DNA of 64,000 nt from Lepisosteus oculatus (lineage: Eukaryota > Chordata > Actinopteri > Semionotiformes > Lepisosteidae): NCBI RefSeq assembly GCF_040954835.1, contig NC_090712.1, positions 1,993,284 to 2,057,283 on the forward strand, written 5' to 3'. Below, piece by piece: positions 1 to 13,312 of this stretch. The notes under the pieces are model-generated. The model saw only the letters and a program-made list of their open reading frames with translations, was not told the DNA's origin and ran no database searches. A program made the translations under genes and the position numbers. Each line of letters opens with the position of its first letter. Within the stretch, counting starts at the first letter, position 1.

Positions 1-581
1 GCACCCCAATACTGTACAGCCAGGTTCCCCAGTCCTGGAGGGAGGAGCAGCTGCAGATTCTCGGTCTCTTTCAAGCACCAGAAAACCACAGAGCTGGGAG
101 AAGCTGTTGAACCCCCAGCCGTTCAATGAATGAGCCGGGCTGGATCACTAAAGAGTCCCAACGTGCCGAAAACCTCAAGACACTGGTTCCTCCAGGATCA
201 GGACTGGGGATCCCTGCCACACAGCTGTCAGCAGACATCGGCACAGACTTGTTTGTCCCCGGGTTAACTGAATGAATGCAGAATGCTTAGATACTCATTC
301 AGTTAACAGAACTGCTTTTTCTGTAAAATCAAGCCCAAACTATTACTGAACCCAACACCTTAACACAGCGACGAATCTTTTTACCTTTAACCTGCCATCC
401 GCTTTTTACCTTCGACTGCTACACGCCAGCCAAGGAGTCACCAGTCAGCTTCCCCAGTCCTGCTATTCATTTGACTTTTGCATGAAAAAAATAAATAAAT
501 CCGTGGTCATGAATTCAAACACTACTGGGCGATAAAAGAAAAGGAAAATGGCTATCGCACCACAAAGGAGTTTCCTCTGCA

Positions 582-1001
582 GTGCTGGCATGTCATTCCA
601 ACCACCAGTACCCTATACCTCCGGTCACCTGCCGAGGTAGGCTGAAGAAGTGCCGTGGAACAGCTGGACCTACGAGGTTCGGTTCCGTTCTCTCCAGCAG
701 GTATGAAGCCCCAGATCACAGCAGCACAATCGCTACTCCTTCTTCCGCTTCCTTCCTACGCCTGATTGACGAGGACTCGGGAACGCCCGACAGTTTCCAG
801 CCCCACACTCCCCGAGGACAGCGGACAGCAGGTCGAGACGCGCTTATCGCAGGACTGAGATTGATCAAGGCGCAAGACAGGAACGCCTGGGCCAGGAGTC
901 TACAAGTCCCGTTAGGGAGAGCCATAGAGACGGCTCGTGTTCATTCCAGCCGAGCTCTGAAGGACCTAATTGAATCGATCAGTGGCTTAATTAGGAATTA
1001 A
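582..1001 (+). other. Unassigned open frame of 139 codons
   Basis: Moderately GC-rich open frame (later part RGQRTAGRDALIAGLRLIKA) ending at a TAA. No family resemblance, and no clear acceptor or partner exon. Adjacent sequence with TAATTAGGAATTAAG looks more like non-coding regulatory DNA. Reported because it is the longest frame in the first 5 kb. Confidence 0.12.
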
Positions 1002-2639
1002 GAGGCTCCTTCGTCATTTAAAGCTAGGTCTTGCAGCATTGTGGCTGTTCAGACGCAAGGACCGACGGGAAAGATTTAAATCATTATTGAAAAAGGAAAT
1101 AGTTCAATTGCAAAACAGCAAGCGTTCATTTGTTGGAATAAAGAATTCATTAGATGCATTTTTTTCCCATTAAAAAGAACAGAAACCATTTTTTTCCCTG
1201 TTCATACAGTATCTGGGCATGTTTGGCACACAACCACGTTCAAGGGGGAGGAAAAAAGAACCTGTTCAGTCTTAACCCTGCTGGGCTCAGCCACAGAAAA
1301 AGCAGATTTATTTTCCCAAAAAAGAAATCAAACAGAAGTTAAGATGCCCATAGAGGGTGTTTATACTAATGTCCTGGGATTTTATTAAGCATTTTGCACG
1401 TTACAGTTAGTTAAATAAATTTCTTGACATTAATGCTAGTCTGAGTAAAATTTTAACTACATTAGGTTACGGTTCGACAATCGGTTTCCGGTTATGACAA
1501 GGTACGAACCACAAATATTCAACTGAATCGCCTGGATGAACTGAATCACCTAGCATGAACACTAAAATTCTACACTGTCAGCTTACACTCACGTGAAAAA
1601 TCTTACAGAGTCCAAGTACTTCGCTACAGCTGGCTGATAACAGTGGAATGTCAACTGGTATCTTTACATAGTAATTCATAGCTCAAGATAAGCACATTTG
1701 CGCACTATTTAACTTGTATGACTTGGATGGTAAGAATGACCAACCTTTGGGGAACAGCTGTATAACAATACAAGCGAACAGTCATTACCGCTCATTAACA
1801 TCAGAAAATCTAGCATTGAATCCAGTTTTTTTTCCCCACATTTTCCACCTCCTACCATTAGGAAACGTTACTGCGCACAGACTGCAGCTTTTGCAATAAA
1901 CCACGAGACACAGCTTTTATAAAACTGCAAACTCCAGAATTTAATTCTGTACATGACCATGAAGTCAGGTCTGTTCTTTTTGGCTTAACTTTTGCTTCAT
2001 GCACGACCGTTGCAGAAACACCGTAAAAACAGTGACATTAGAAAAGCCAGATATTCCAGGTCTAATAAATATGACTGTTGTTCCTTTAGGATGCCTGGTG
2101 GCGATCTGAATCGAACGTCTACTTCCAGCCTCTCAGCAGTGGCCTGGTTTCTGTTTGCTCTGCGATGACTCCCACACACTCCACACCGTTCCAGTCTATT
2201 GGCAGAGAGGCTCCAACTGGCTTCCAAGCGATGGTGTTAAATCAGGAATGACAGGCAGGAAGGTATGCAGGCCTTTCTCGCCTCCACAGGTTCCCGAGGA
2301 TAATGAGTGTTGCGTCACACTCACATACTGCATCGGCTAAATTTGGAATAGGCACATCGGTGGCGTTCAGACAAGAAGACTCGGATTCATTAAGGCTCTC
2401 GTGGGGGAGCCATGTGTTGGAAATGGATCCGTCTTGCAGCGTCAGTCAAAAGGGAAGACTTGAGGACAGGGAGAATAGGGAGGGCAGCTCTTACGGGACC
2501 TCAGCTGTGTCACACCACTGCCCCGATCTCTCTCTCTCAAGATCAGGCCCCAGCCTTCACTCCCAGACTAGATACCAAGCAATCAAAAAGCTAAAAAAAA
2601 AAAGATATGGCTAGTCAGTGGGTTTATTGTGCCCTTCCA

Positions 2640-2905
2640 GATAGTCTGAATGCAGTCTCCGGTGGCAGCAGAGACGATACGACTCAGTCGACTGCAATAC
2701 TACTTTTTTGTGTACTGTTCTGGTTTGTTCTTTGTGTGTTCTGGACTGTGAGTAACTCTTCTTAGTGCACTTCTCACTGTACTGACTGTATTGTGTTATT
2801 ATTATTGTATCATTCGTTACACTGTGGCTGTGTTGTCTGTGTTAAGCTGCTGTTGCACTGCAATCTCCCTCACGGGATCAATAAAGTATCAATCTATCTA
2901 GCTCT
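2640..2905 (+). mobile_element. Non-LTR retrotransposon 3' tail
   Basis: GCAATCTCCCTCACGGGATC is followed by AATAAAGTATC and short ATCT repeats, the recurrent 3' end of fish non-LTR elements. The 5' limit is approximate. Confidence 0.6.
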
Positions 2906-4056
2906 GCACAAATACTGGACACAACTCATCACCTAAGAATAAATGCAGATGTTCCCAAACGCATCACACAAGTTTGGCACCACACATCTGCGTGGTTACA
3001 GTACCTCCTTTATCTCAATGTCCACATTATTTACTCAGTTCTACATATCAAGACTTTATGCGGGTTGGTTAAAAAATGATGTAACCTACTGCTCCTGTTA
3101 TCAAACAGGTTGGAAAGAATTTCACTTTCATGTTTTGCATAGTTCCTTTTGATATAAAATAAGATCCCGAGGCGCTATATGATAAAATTTCGAGCACAGA
3201 GCCCCCGAAAGGACAAACGCAATTAAACACATCCATGCTGTGCGTCACATCTGAACAGCTGAAAACCCAGAGACAGCACCTAATTTAAAACGCCAACGAG
3301 ATGCTCTCCGCTGTCAAAAGCAAAACGGACAGGTAAAGTAATGGGAATTCACAGCTCAAATCTGACTCAGAGCTCCAGTAAACGTCAGAAGTCGCTTTGC
3401 TGTTTTTAGTCTCCTATTAGCCAGGTGTAACTAGAGGCTTGGCAGCAGCTGAAAACATTGTTTCTAATGACACGTTTTATCTCACAGCTGCCGAAGAAGC
3501 TCTGAGAAGAGGACCACTCCTTCTAGAAAGAGAAAGAAAACTAGGATTTCAACTTTCATAAGCTTTCACACAAAATATGAAGCAGAAAGAGGGGGATATG
3601 CAAGACATCCGCTCTTTGAACTGGGGTGTTCGTCAACGAACTCCGGGAGCGACTGGCAATAACGGAGATGGACTGCCCTCTGCTGGCTATTCTGTGAATC
3701 GCCGCCTTCTCCGGAGAGGGAGAAATGTGGTGAAAGATCAAACTAATAACACTATGTACAGTAACTACGCGAACTACAGTATGCTTAACTCCACTCTGTA
3801 AGGTCTAAATCGTCACATTACGAAAATCCTGCACACGTTATACGTTTAAACATTAAAACATCTTAGATGTGACGGGTAAAGCGTTTACTGATAATTATAA
3901 TATATTTAAACCAATCGCTGTCAAAGAACACACAGAGCACCAACAGTCGACTTCAAACTTCAACAGGTGCTTCAAAGACACAGCTGACACTCAGCACTAC
4001 AGTAAGAATGCCAACTTTCAATCATCCTCATAGAAGTGACAAATCATTGGCCTTAT

Positions 4057-4088
4057 TAGTAGTAGTAGTAGTAGCAGCAGCAGCAGCA
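4057..4088 (+). repeat. Trinucleotide microsatellite (AGT)n(AGC)n
   Basis: Five or so AGT units run directly into AGC units. Confidence 0.9.
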
Positions 4089-5559
4089 ATTATAATGTAG
4101 GTGCCAAATAAAATCCAATACCTTAAGGGGATAAACAAGACAAAACAAAATCCAGAAAATACTAGTCCAAAAAGCATCCAACAGGTGTGAAAATAAAATG
4201 TCCACCTAAGAAAACCCACATCAAACTGAAGACAGCACTGAACAGCCGGCATACAGCACACCCTGACAGCGCAGGAGGAAGTGGTTACAGAGCCTGCACA
4301 GTTCTGCACTCATCCTTGACCTTACAAACATTACATTCAATTAGAGCAGAGGTACAGCCTTGCATATTACATATCACAGTGCAAACGAACAACACCTTCT
4401 TCCAGTCATAGAGGCTGCAGGAGAAAGAGCCAGATTTGTGACCCATTCAGTTCAGTTCTGCCGTCTGTGATACTGCCCGGAGCTCACACTGTGAACCTGA
4501 CAACGATCTCACAGGAGAGAGGCCTGGTACAGAAGGCCAAAGAGCAAGAACGTATTCCAGCATACCTCTGTTTCGGGCTTAATTCACACAATCGAATCGG
4601 GTGACCAAAAAGTTTCAGACACTATATAGCAGGGGTCTCTTACAGGGGATACCGTGAGCTCAAGAGACATGCCAATCTAGTCTTTTTTTTTGCAAGGACA
4701 GACTGGATCTACAAGAAAGAGGTGGTGTGTCCAAAACTGTTTCTCTTGTATAGAAGACCCACCTTTTTTTTTTTTGAAAAGGGGAACTGCAACGCTATTC
4801 TTATAGTTGGTGGTTAGAATGAATCGGAATTGATGAGTGCATTTCAAACCACAATCAAAATAACGTCTGCACCGTAACTCTTAAACTTCCAATTTATATC
4901 ACAAAACAGATGATAATAATAGATGACCAAATAATTTCCAGGTATGTGCAGCGCCATGGTCTGCGATTCAGAATGAGGCAACAAAACTTCCAGGGACATG
5001 AAGAGGCTTTATTACATTGCAAACAAGCAGGCCTGGGAATATATCTCATTTAATCCAATACAAATATTGCTCTCGTTACTTCTTAGCTCTGCATGCAGAT
5101 CACATAGGAAACTTTCTGCGGTGAAATGTCTGCGGCACAACCTGTATATCAAATTATATTAGTCATGACAGTAACTAGTGAGCAGGAAGGGCCGCATCGC
5201 ATCATAATTCTCACAAATGCTTGCTCTCGCCCATGGTGATACCAGGGCTTTGCAACAACATCGCTACTTACAGTATTTTCACAAAGGTCACGATTTTGAA
5301 CTTAATTCAAAATTTGTCATTTTTTTTTCTAGACCGTCAATGAATTTATTTTTTACCGAGATTTAATCAACGGTTTGAGAAATTAAGACCACAGAGTTCC
5401 CCGTTTAAATAATCTTAATTATATTAAAGTCACTGAGATGTACTGTAGCACTCCTGTGATACTCAAAGTATCACAAGCAAGAGTTTGATCCGGGTTGTTT
5501 TGCGAAATCAGATTGGTGCTTTTAAAAACATAGAATCGCCAATGATTTGTTCCGCTCAC

Positions 5560-5912
5560 CCAATCGGGAAAAGCCAGCTGTGCGTTTGTCACGTCTGCGC
5601 TCAGACCATTGCACTCGGGCACTGGGGAGGGGAAAGAGAGAAAGCGTGGGTGCTCCCTCCGCTACCAGACTGGACCAGAGGAGAGGCCCGTGTCTCGCCG
5701 ACGGGACCACAAGCTGGCAAGAACCCAGGAGACTAGCTGGCCAATCGCACTGCAGGACTCGGTCAGCTGCGAGCTGCAAGCCGGGGGTGGGATGAGTCCT
5801 CATACAAGGGAGTACCAGCCGGCTAGCGACATGACCAGGGATCGAACCCGGAACCACACAGAGCCACCTGCTCCCAGGCAAGCTCTTGCACCCCCTGAGC
5901 CACTCAAAGGTC
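5560..5912 (-). mobile_element. tRNA-derived SINE, family B
   Basis: Minus-strand head GAGTGGCTCAGGGGGTGCAA (A-box-like) and B box CCGGGTTCGATCCCTGG near 5850, followed by a GC-rich body. The body limit is approximate. This explains several overlapping open frames here. Confidence 0.7.
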
Positions 5913-8900
5913 ATAATGGTGGCCACGTTGGAACACAAAACGAAACTCTGAGACAGGGGCCTCCGGCTGCAGGAACATCATCTTGCAGACTTCACTGGTG
6001 GCGTGACAAACGTTAAAGCGGGTTTCGGCCCAGGCTTTGTTCAGTCAGCACGGACCGGAGGTGCCCATCCCATGTAACTGGCTGCTGCGGGTGACCACAC
6101 TCTCAACGCCATCATGTGGCAGGTGATGTCAGCAGCTCTGAGGACACACCAGCGCTGCCCCCAACAGACTAACATTTTGAAATCCTCTGCACTGGATTCA
6201 AGCCTTGCAAGTTCACAACCATGCCAGGATATGGACAAGTATAGCAGCTAAATTTGACGTATTTTCAACAAAGCCTAATTTATCAAATGCGCATTTATCC
6301 CCTAGGGCATCACTTAACAATGCTATTGAAGTTTTAGCTCATTATTTCAGTTCTTGACTCCCAACTGCATGCTCTTTATGTGTTGAACTCAACTCCAGAT
6401 CTTTCTGCAAGTGGGGTCTGGGAGAAAATTACTTAAGAGCTCAAGTGGACCAGAGTAAACAAAATGGCGTGAAAACAAAAATACAAAAGCTTTTGAAACT
6501 GCAGACTATCCTATTTAAAATGAATGTTGCAATTCAGACAGCAGTGGATTGTAGGGTCTGACAGTATTACTGGCTGTTCTCTTTTTCTCCTCTACAATGA
6601 GCTGTAACATAGAGGTAGGCAGTGCATCTCATTCCACCGGCTCAAACCTGAGTTTTCACCATGATCCGAGCTGCCGCATACAGGTCCCAGACAGAGAGAA
6701 CCAGGCTATTGAAGAAGAGAAAATAAGTGTGAAAAGAAGATAGCATCATTGTAGCTTTCTTACAAAAATCTGGAAGTGAGACCACATTGTAAAACTTTAT
6801 CCTTAATTTTTACTCAGTGCTTTATCTTTATCAGGTTACAGAACACATAATTCTGCAGAATCAGACGATACAGGGTTTGACCTGAAACCTAGTTCCCTTA
6901 TAACTGCATCTCCCTTCCCCCACAAAGTCAGTACAGTACATGCAAACAGCAGCTTTGGTCTTGCACAGATATCACATCTGGCATTTTTTCCGTGCAGAGC
7001 ACATATCCATAATCAAATATTTGCATCACAGCTAGAGAACTTGAGAGCAGCACAACCTGCAAACAAACTTTGAAGAATTAAATAATTTTCTCAACAGCTG
7101 CTTTTGTCAGCCGTCTGATTAAGCAGATTGTGTGCACGCTGTACCAGAGGTTTTTGGTAACTTGGCCTGCTTTGCACAGCCTCACAGGAAGCTAGATTTA
7201 AATCGCACCTCTTTAATACAAAAACTGGGACTTCCCCTCCCACCACACTGAGGCCTGGGTGGTACACACAAAAAAAAAAGAGAGGAATTTTCAACAAGTG
7301 GTCGCTTAGCTGAAGCCAAAACTTTGGCGATGAAGTCTGTGAACAAGTGTACAGTACATGTTGGAACAGCTCCAAAATAACTCCATTATTTGCATGATGC
7401 AACTAATTTTATGAGCATCATGAGCAACTAATTGTAAAGTATGCGTCTAATTGGAGTACTTAAATATATTTGCAGGAAGACAGTCAGAGTGCCTTTTTCT
7501 GCAGTATGTTTCTCCCCTGCAAGAGAACTCACCATTAAGAGGGCAGACATTGTCTTCCTGTTACCGAAACTTCAAACACTTCAAACAGCCTGCTACAGAA
7601 AGTAAAGCTAGGATTAAAGCATTTCTGTGGTGAAAATTCACATACGATTGGCTATGCCTGACTGGAAAGTAACTAAGGCCTATTCTGACTTCTGGATGAA
7701 CTTGTGAAATATGGCAGAATGGAAACTATTTCGGGCTTCATGGCTTTCCGTTTCCTATGTACCTCTCCAGTGTGAAGTCGGCACTTTCTTGTGATATGCA
7801 ACAGACAACAGACAGAATGTGGTCACTCGTAACACATTTAGACTGTTTCAACAAAAAACAAACACCTGCCCAGGTGTACTGCCACGCTCCTGTAGGTATA
7901 CTGACCACCTGTGGGAATTACAGTCCCAAAAGGCCCACATGTCGGAAACAACGCCATTCATTGGAATAGTCTGGGCATATATACATGTAAGCACTTGGTT
8001 AACCTTCAAGAATTTTTATTTTGAAATAGTACTTTTGAAATCACTCAAAATGAATCTGATTTATTTACTATGTGGTCACTTGGGTTTGAGATTTCACTAC
8101 CTCAGCACTCTCCAGCTAAGGGCACTACTGAGGGTCTTAAGGGACATGCGATGTCCTGAAAAAGACATGCCAACAGTAAAAGCCACATTAAAACACTGAC
8201 ACTCTTCAACCCCCATTTCCCTGGATGAGCTCGATATACTGTGACTTCTCCTCAGTCTTGTTGCTGCTCTTTCTGGCCTGGTGGCCTTACAGCTCTCATG
8301 CAAAGGGAAGCTCGGTAGGACCATCAGTTCAAAACAGCTGCAGTTGCTCCCAACAACTGTTGACTATTACCTTCGATCTGTCGACCTGCTGAGTTACGAT
8401 TGGGTGTTGGTTAATTTTACAGAAAGGCAAAACAAAACATTTCGGCCAACTCTGTCCCCCACTGCAGGAACAAGCCTGTCGCTATTCCCAGCACCATTCC
8501 TGCTGGTCATTTCTGCCAGCAGGGCAGCAGCTGGTCTCTCCAGGCTTGAGCCGGGATCATCTCTCTCTCAAACAGAGGGAATGCCCCTCAAATGCCTAAT
8601 GCTCCGAGCTGATCAAGATCTCAGTGGAAATGAGACATAGGTCATATAGCACTGGTCCCCCAAATTATACATAACACCACGGTCTAATCGGGTCAGCACT
8701 TTCAGAGTTAATCTGCAGACAGAGTGACACCAGCTCGGCCATTCAAGCTCAAATTGGTCGTGTCTCTCCCTCCAGAATAAACCTTCGGTTCTGTTCTAGA
8801 GAACAAAACGCCTTTTCTAGTTTCACATCATATTCTGACATTAAAGCATTTCCTATGAAACACACCAGCAATGCTTCAATAAAAATGTATGTATCTATAA

Positions 8901-11732
8901 AGTCTACTGTAACATGCTCTTTTTAACTACTGGCACGTAAAGTCAATTACAGTTATGCTGAGCACAAAACCTAAGCCAATGTACCAGGAGTTTTTGTACC
9001 AGTGTGTTTTGCATATTCCAGTTTTTGACTTTCTTCAAGATAGCTGCTGCCTAATAACCAATTTTGTCTTAAAAAAAATCTGTTTGAGCATATGGGTTTA
9101 CAATAACAATAACTGATTGAAAATAAAAAGTGTATCATCTAGAATCTAGCAACAACTGAAAACTTTTAAAGGGTTTGAATACTTTTGCAAGGAACTGTAG
9201 AGAGTTTGGATGCTAGAGTTCATTAGTGTTCATTTTCTGAGTTCAAAACATAAAACGCAAAAATAAAATCCTCGCCCCATCACAGCATTTCGAAAGTGCT
9301 GACACGCACATTTGAAATGCTGTGATTATCAGAAACGTACACACTGTACAGTACTGTAGATACTGAACACAGATTGCACAGAGATCAGAGGTCAAGTTCT
9401 TACTTTCTAAAGTCTCAAAATAATAATAATATAATAAACTATTTTATATAGCACCTTTAAAGATGGCTTCTTAAAGAGTTTAAGATTACAAGTACAAGAT
9501 TACAAGGCTTCTCAAAGCGCAAAAGATCACAAGTAGGCTGCTATATCAGTTCAACACTAAAAAACAACTGCTTCATGACTCTGTGTTAAAGCCAATCATC
9601 TCCCTCTCTACTGAAAGCCCCACGAGTTTCCAAACAGAGGACACCAGAAGTGAGGCAAAGCAGAACATATCTCTTACAATGGAGACCCTCTGATGTTTTG
9701 TTTTTGTTAAAGTACACTTTAATAATCAATGCGACCACGTTACTGGGTCATTTCTACAGTACCAATGTCCTGAACCACTAGTCTCCTGTGAACCTATTGA
9801 TAAATGCATCAGAAATATGCTTCTACAGGAAGCAACAGATGAGATCCAACAGACCAGGATTCTCCAGCCACCCTGATAAAGTCAAGGACATTGACTGCAC
9901 CTTTAGACACTGTCCCTGTGCTATGAAGGAAGAAATGGTCGTTGTTAAGACACAGAGTATTGTGTCCTATAGTGCAGAGCTGAGCTCAAGCATCTAGGCT
10001 CCTGAATACTGAATAACACTAATTGAAAGGCCGACCTTGTATTCCAGGCATGGCTATTTTACTATTGAGAAACAGTTTGCCGAATGCTGGTAGATGAGTA
10101 CCGCATGCTGAAACAGTGAAACATGCAAGATATGTATAATTTATTAGGCACAATAGGCAATGAGTTCCAAGCCAGGCCTATAGCCAGAAGTGCATCATTT
10201 GTTAAATGCTTGTATCACTCTCAAAGAGCCAGGCCTAGAGACGTGCTTACTCTTCATGTTTTCGAATATTGATAAAGAACCCATCTGCACTAACGCATAC
10301 ACCCAAAATACCTAAGCGGCTGGAAAAGGAATTATAACAAGGCTTTAACTTTGCTTGATTTTCTAAATCTCCGTTCAAAATGTCACACAAAGAAGTCTTC
10401 CATTTGAAATTTAAGCATGGGGATAACACAGATAATCACAACGAAAGTGTATCCGTGCATCGGGTCCGTAGCTCTTCATGAAGTCTAACAGAAGCCATTC
10501 AGAAGAATCAGATACCGCTGTCGGTCTGCAAAACGCGCACACTGCACTTCTTACAGCCCTTGCATTCAGTTATACCGAGCTGCACCGCTTTATTACACTG
10601 AATGTGTGCTTAGCATCCGTAACCTACAGTATATACTGTAACTGCAGTTTGAGACATTCAAGGGCTTTCAGAAAAGTTTAAAAAATGTTATTGAAGACCC
10701 CCAGTATTACACTGTAACCTCGACAAAAAAAAAACACTAGATGTTTCACCGGTCAAAAATTCCGTTTACAGTAATGGCAAAAATATCTATACGCCATCTG
10801 AAGGACGGCTTTAGACGTCCGCTTTAATTAGCTACAGAATTTCACACCCTCCGAGCACGGCTCTCGAATAGGTAGCTAAAACGGCGCCTCGTAACACCGA
10901 CAAGTGGGGAAAACTACTGTTCAGAAAACTTCTGACGACATTTTCACTAAATGGACATTCCATAGTAAACAAGTTACGAAACGAGAGTTTTTAATCCCAT
11001 CTTCAAACACGGGTACAATTAAAAAGACGCTACACAAACTCGTCAGCTTGGTAGGTTTTTTTTTTAAATTCGGGCATCTTTTTTTTTTAATTCAGGCCCC
11101 AAACCTAAGAAAATGTTAGCACAATGCATTTGTCATCAGGACTTCGGGCAAACATGCAAAATCTTGATTGGCTTCTACCTGTGAGCAACATACTCTAATC
11201 AGCTCGGGGTCGTTCATTAGAATTTCGATAATTAAATGCTCTTTGTTGCATACCATGCGTTTGCACAGAAACCACGGATGAAACCAAAATAATGCGAACC
11301 ACTGCACACCTGATGAATCATATCTGAGCGACTTCCTTCACAAGAGCTGAAAAAAGTTGAGTTCTTTGCTCAGTGCTCTCCCCTTAAGTTTCTAACGTGA
11401 AACTTAAACTGCAAACGGTTTGCATGCAAAGTGCACAATTACCGCGTCTACCGGTCTACTGACTGAATTAAAACTAACGTACTATTGTATGAATTAATTC
11501 TAAAGCAAACGCACAGTGTCTCCGTTTTAACACCAATACTGCACAGGTGGTATAGAAGAATGAGGATGCCGTAGGACGGCTGAACTTCGTCCTGCTCTGA
11601 ACACAAAAGGCGCAGGTGTTCACATTGTCACACTTCTCTGTCACGATCTCCGACTCAGTTTCTTTCCTTTCAAGCCAAGAAGTAAGGGCAGGCTGGGCGA
11701 GTTCAGAGAACTCCGCTGCCGCCCGGTCCCAC

Positions 11733-11871
11733 CTGAGCTGGCGGTGATGAGCCTGTTGAGGATCCTCGCCCGTATGAACCCCGACGTGTCGCTTTGCGAG
11801 CGGACCCTCTGCAGAGGGCGAACCGGGGGACGCTGCGCCCTGTCGTCCGGACTGCGCTCCTCCGTCGCCAT
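11733..11871 (-). CDS. First coding exon of an unassigned minus-strand gene
   Basis: An ATG at 11871 in GC-rich, CpG-bearing sequence opens 46 codons (start MATEERSPDDRAQRPP, later RVRSQSDTSGFIRARI), ending at a donor GCCAGCTCAG/GTGGGA. The peptide is Arg/Ser-rich with an RSQSDTS stretch that could be phosphorylated; I do not recognise the family. A TATA box 325 bases upstream and an untranslated leader of roughly 300 bases would fit. I could not find convincing following exons between 1 and 11700, so the first intron would have to be long or the gene continue outside the window. Human CAPN9 is followed by C1orf198, whose N-terminus this does not resemble. The longer open frame on this strand (11474-12019) is a different frame and looks incidental. 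Confidence 0.4.
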
Positions 11872-12195
11872 TTAGCCCGAAGCAGACTCGCCGGGCGACA
11901 CCGCTTCTGTAAACTCGGGGGGATGCAAGTTCGGCGGTGTGTGAAAAAGAAGACAGTAGCCTCAGGCAGCACAAGCCCGCCCACAACCGGTTAACCCCGT
12001 ATCTGCCGCCTGAACTCACAAAGACCGGCGGCTGCGCAGCAACAGCACCAGCGAAGGCGCGCCTGCCATTCCCAGTGCTAGTTTCTCTTTAATCAGATGA
12101 CGCTGGTCCCGCTCCGGGTGCGGGAGATTTTGTGCTAACTCCCGCTCTTAACGACCCGTATCTGCTCAGTCCCCCAGAGCTCCAGGCTCTGCTGC

Positions 12196-12201
12196 TTTAT
12201 A
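12196..12201 (-). promoter_or_regulatory. TATA box of the unassigned minus-strand gene
   Basis: TATAAA on the minus strand, upstream of a GC-rich stretch (about 11680-12250) and of the ATG at 11871. Initiation would be expected near 12165-12175. Placed by spacing and context only. Confidence 0.4.
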
Positions 12202-13169
12202 GAGACCTCAAAACGGGTGCCCGAGGAGTGAAGTTGGCCACGCCCGGACAGTACACAGTGCAGTTTCATTCTCATTCAGGGTTTTGTATGTCCATTTATT
12301 AAATGTTGTTCAATCAGATATTCAACAGCGCATTTTCTAAACGACAGTTTAACACAAAGCCCCTTTCATTTCAGACAAAATTAACCTTACACCGACTTTC
12401 GGTCAGGAGCTTCTCAATCTCTCTGCCCGTTATCACGGGAGGCCCAGGCCTGTTCAAGCTCAGTTATTAGTGGTAGAGAGCGCTACTCTGTCAGCCTGTT
12501 CCCCGTAGCGCGTCCTGGGAGAACCACGCATGTACTGTATATCATGCAAACTATTGTCATGATTTAATTTACTACCATGAAACAAGTACCGGTTTATACA
12601 TTCATGTTTCACAAAATAAGTTCACGTTATCATTCATTCTAACGTTTTAGTATTGTCTCTTGTTCGTCCAGTAGATTGCCTTGAAAAGACGTTTTGCCCC
12701 GTGTACACTGTATACTGTTTCTTGAAAGGTACAGTACTTTTTGCTCCCGTTTCTGTAGTGATGTCATCATGTTACACTACAGGACGTCGTTTATGACGTC
12801 ATTAGAACGCCTGACATCAAGATTCCAACCTTTTAAAAGTGCATTGTTTTCACCTAGTGCTTGAGCTTGGCAGAGAGAAGATGCAGGCAGTGAAGACTCT
12901 GGTGGCAGCCTTCGGGCTCCTGGTATAGGGAGGGTATTTGCAAATGAAAACAGGGCACCAGTCCCCTCAAATGTCCTCTCAGCAAAGTCTAGCTCATGCT
13001 CACAGAGGAAGAGGAACAGTGTAGGCTGTGTGGACACCAGCTGGAGCAGGATACAGTGGTAGGCAACATAATGTTGGCACTGAGTGTTAGAAACTAGCTA
13101 CAGTGACAAGAGATAGTTGTTTTCCCTGTGAACATCACAAAATTTTATCCAACACAACATACATTTGGA

Positions 13170-13312
13170 CCATTTCGACAGCTGGGTACTTTAGTGGAAC
13201 AATCTGGGTGGGGAGCCTTAGTCTTCGGTACAACTGCAGTGTCTCACCTGAGATTTGAACCCATGACTTTCTCAGCTGCAGAACCATAATCTCTGCTCCA
13301 CACCACAGCCTG
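13170..13312 (-). mobile_element. tRNA-like SINE head
   Basis: Minus-strand GGCTGTGGTGTGGAGCAGAG and B box CATGGGTTCAAATCTCAGGT. Confidence 0.5.

Larger units (their letters stand above)
1..11400. other. Mostly non-coding: intron or flank of the minus-strand gene
   Basis: Apart from the retrotransposon tail at 2640, the SINE at 5560, the trinucleotide repeat at 4057 and the 582-1001 frame, I see only short frames without splice-site or family support. A patch at 9415-9535 (ATATAGCACCTTTAAA ... CTCAAAGCGC) looks like an antisense LINE tail. Confidence 0.5.
11680..12250. promoter_or_regulatory. GC-rich, CpG-bearing promoter region
   Basis: Local CpG and GC content stand out from AT-rich surroundings. 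The stretch contains the first coding exon, probable 5' leader and TATA box of the minus-strand gene. No coding evidence was seen on the opposite strand. Confidence 0.5.

Noticed and set aside
5522-6016. Overlapping open frames of 80-138 codons on both strands
   Set aside because: All fall in a tRNA-derived SINE with an intact B box.
8097-8324. Minus-strand frame, and a second frame with KTEEKSQYIELIQGNGG before a stop
   Set aside because: The peptide looks protein-like, but I found no convincing acceptor or partner exon and could not place it; too weak to list as a gene.
11474-12019. 181-codon minus-strand open frame
   Set aside because: Runs across the proposed leader, first exon and donor in a different frame; a product of GC-rich sequence without family support.
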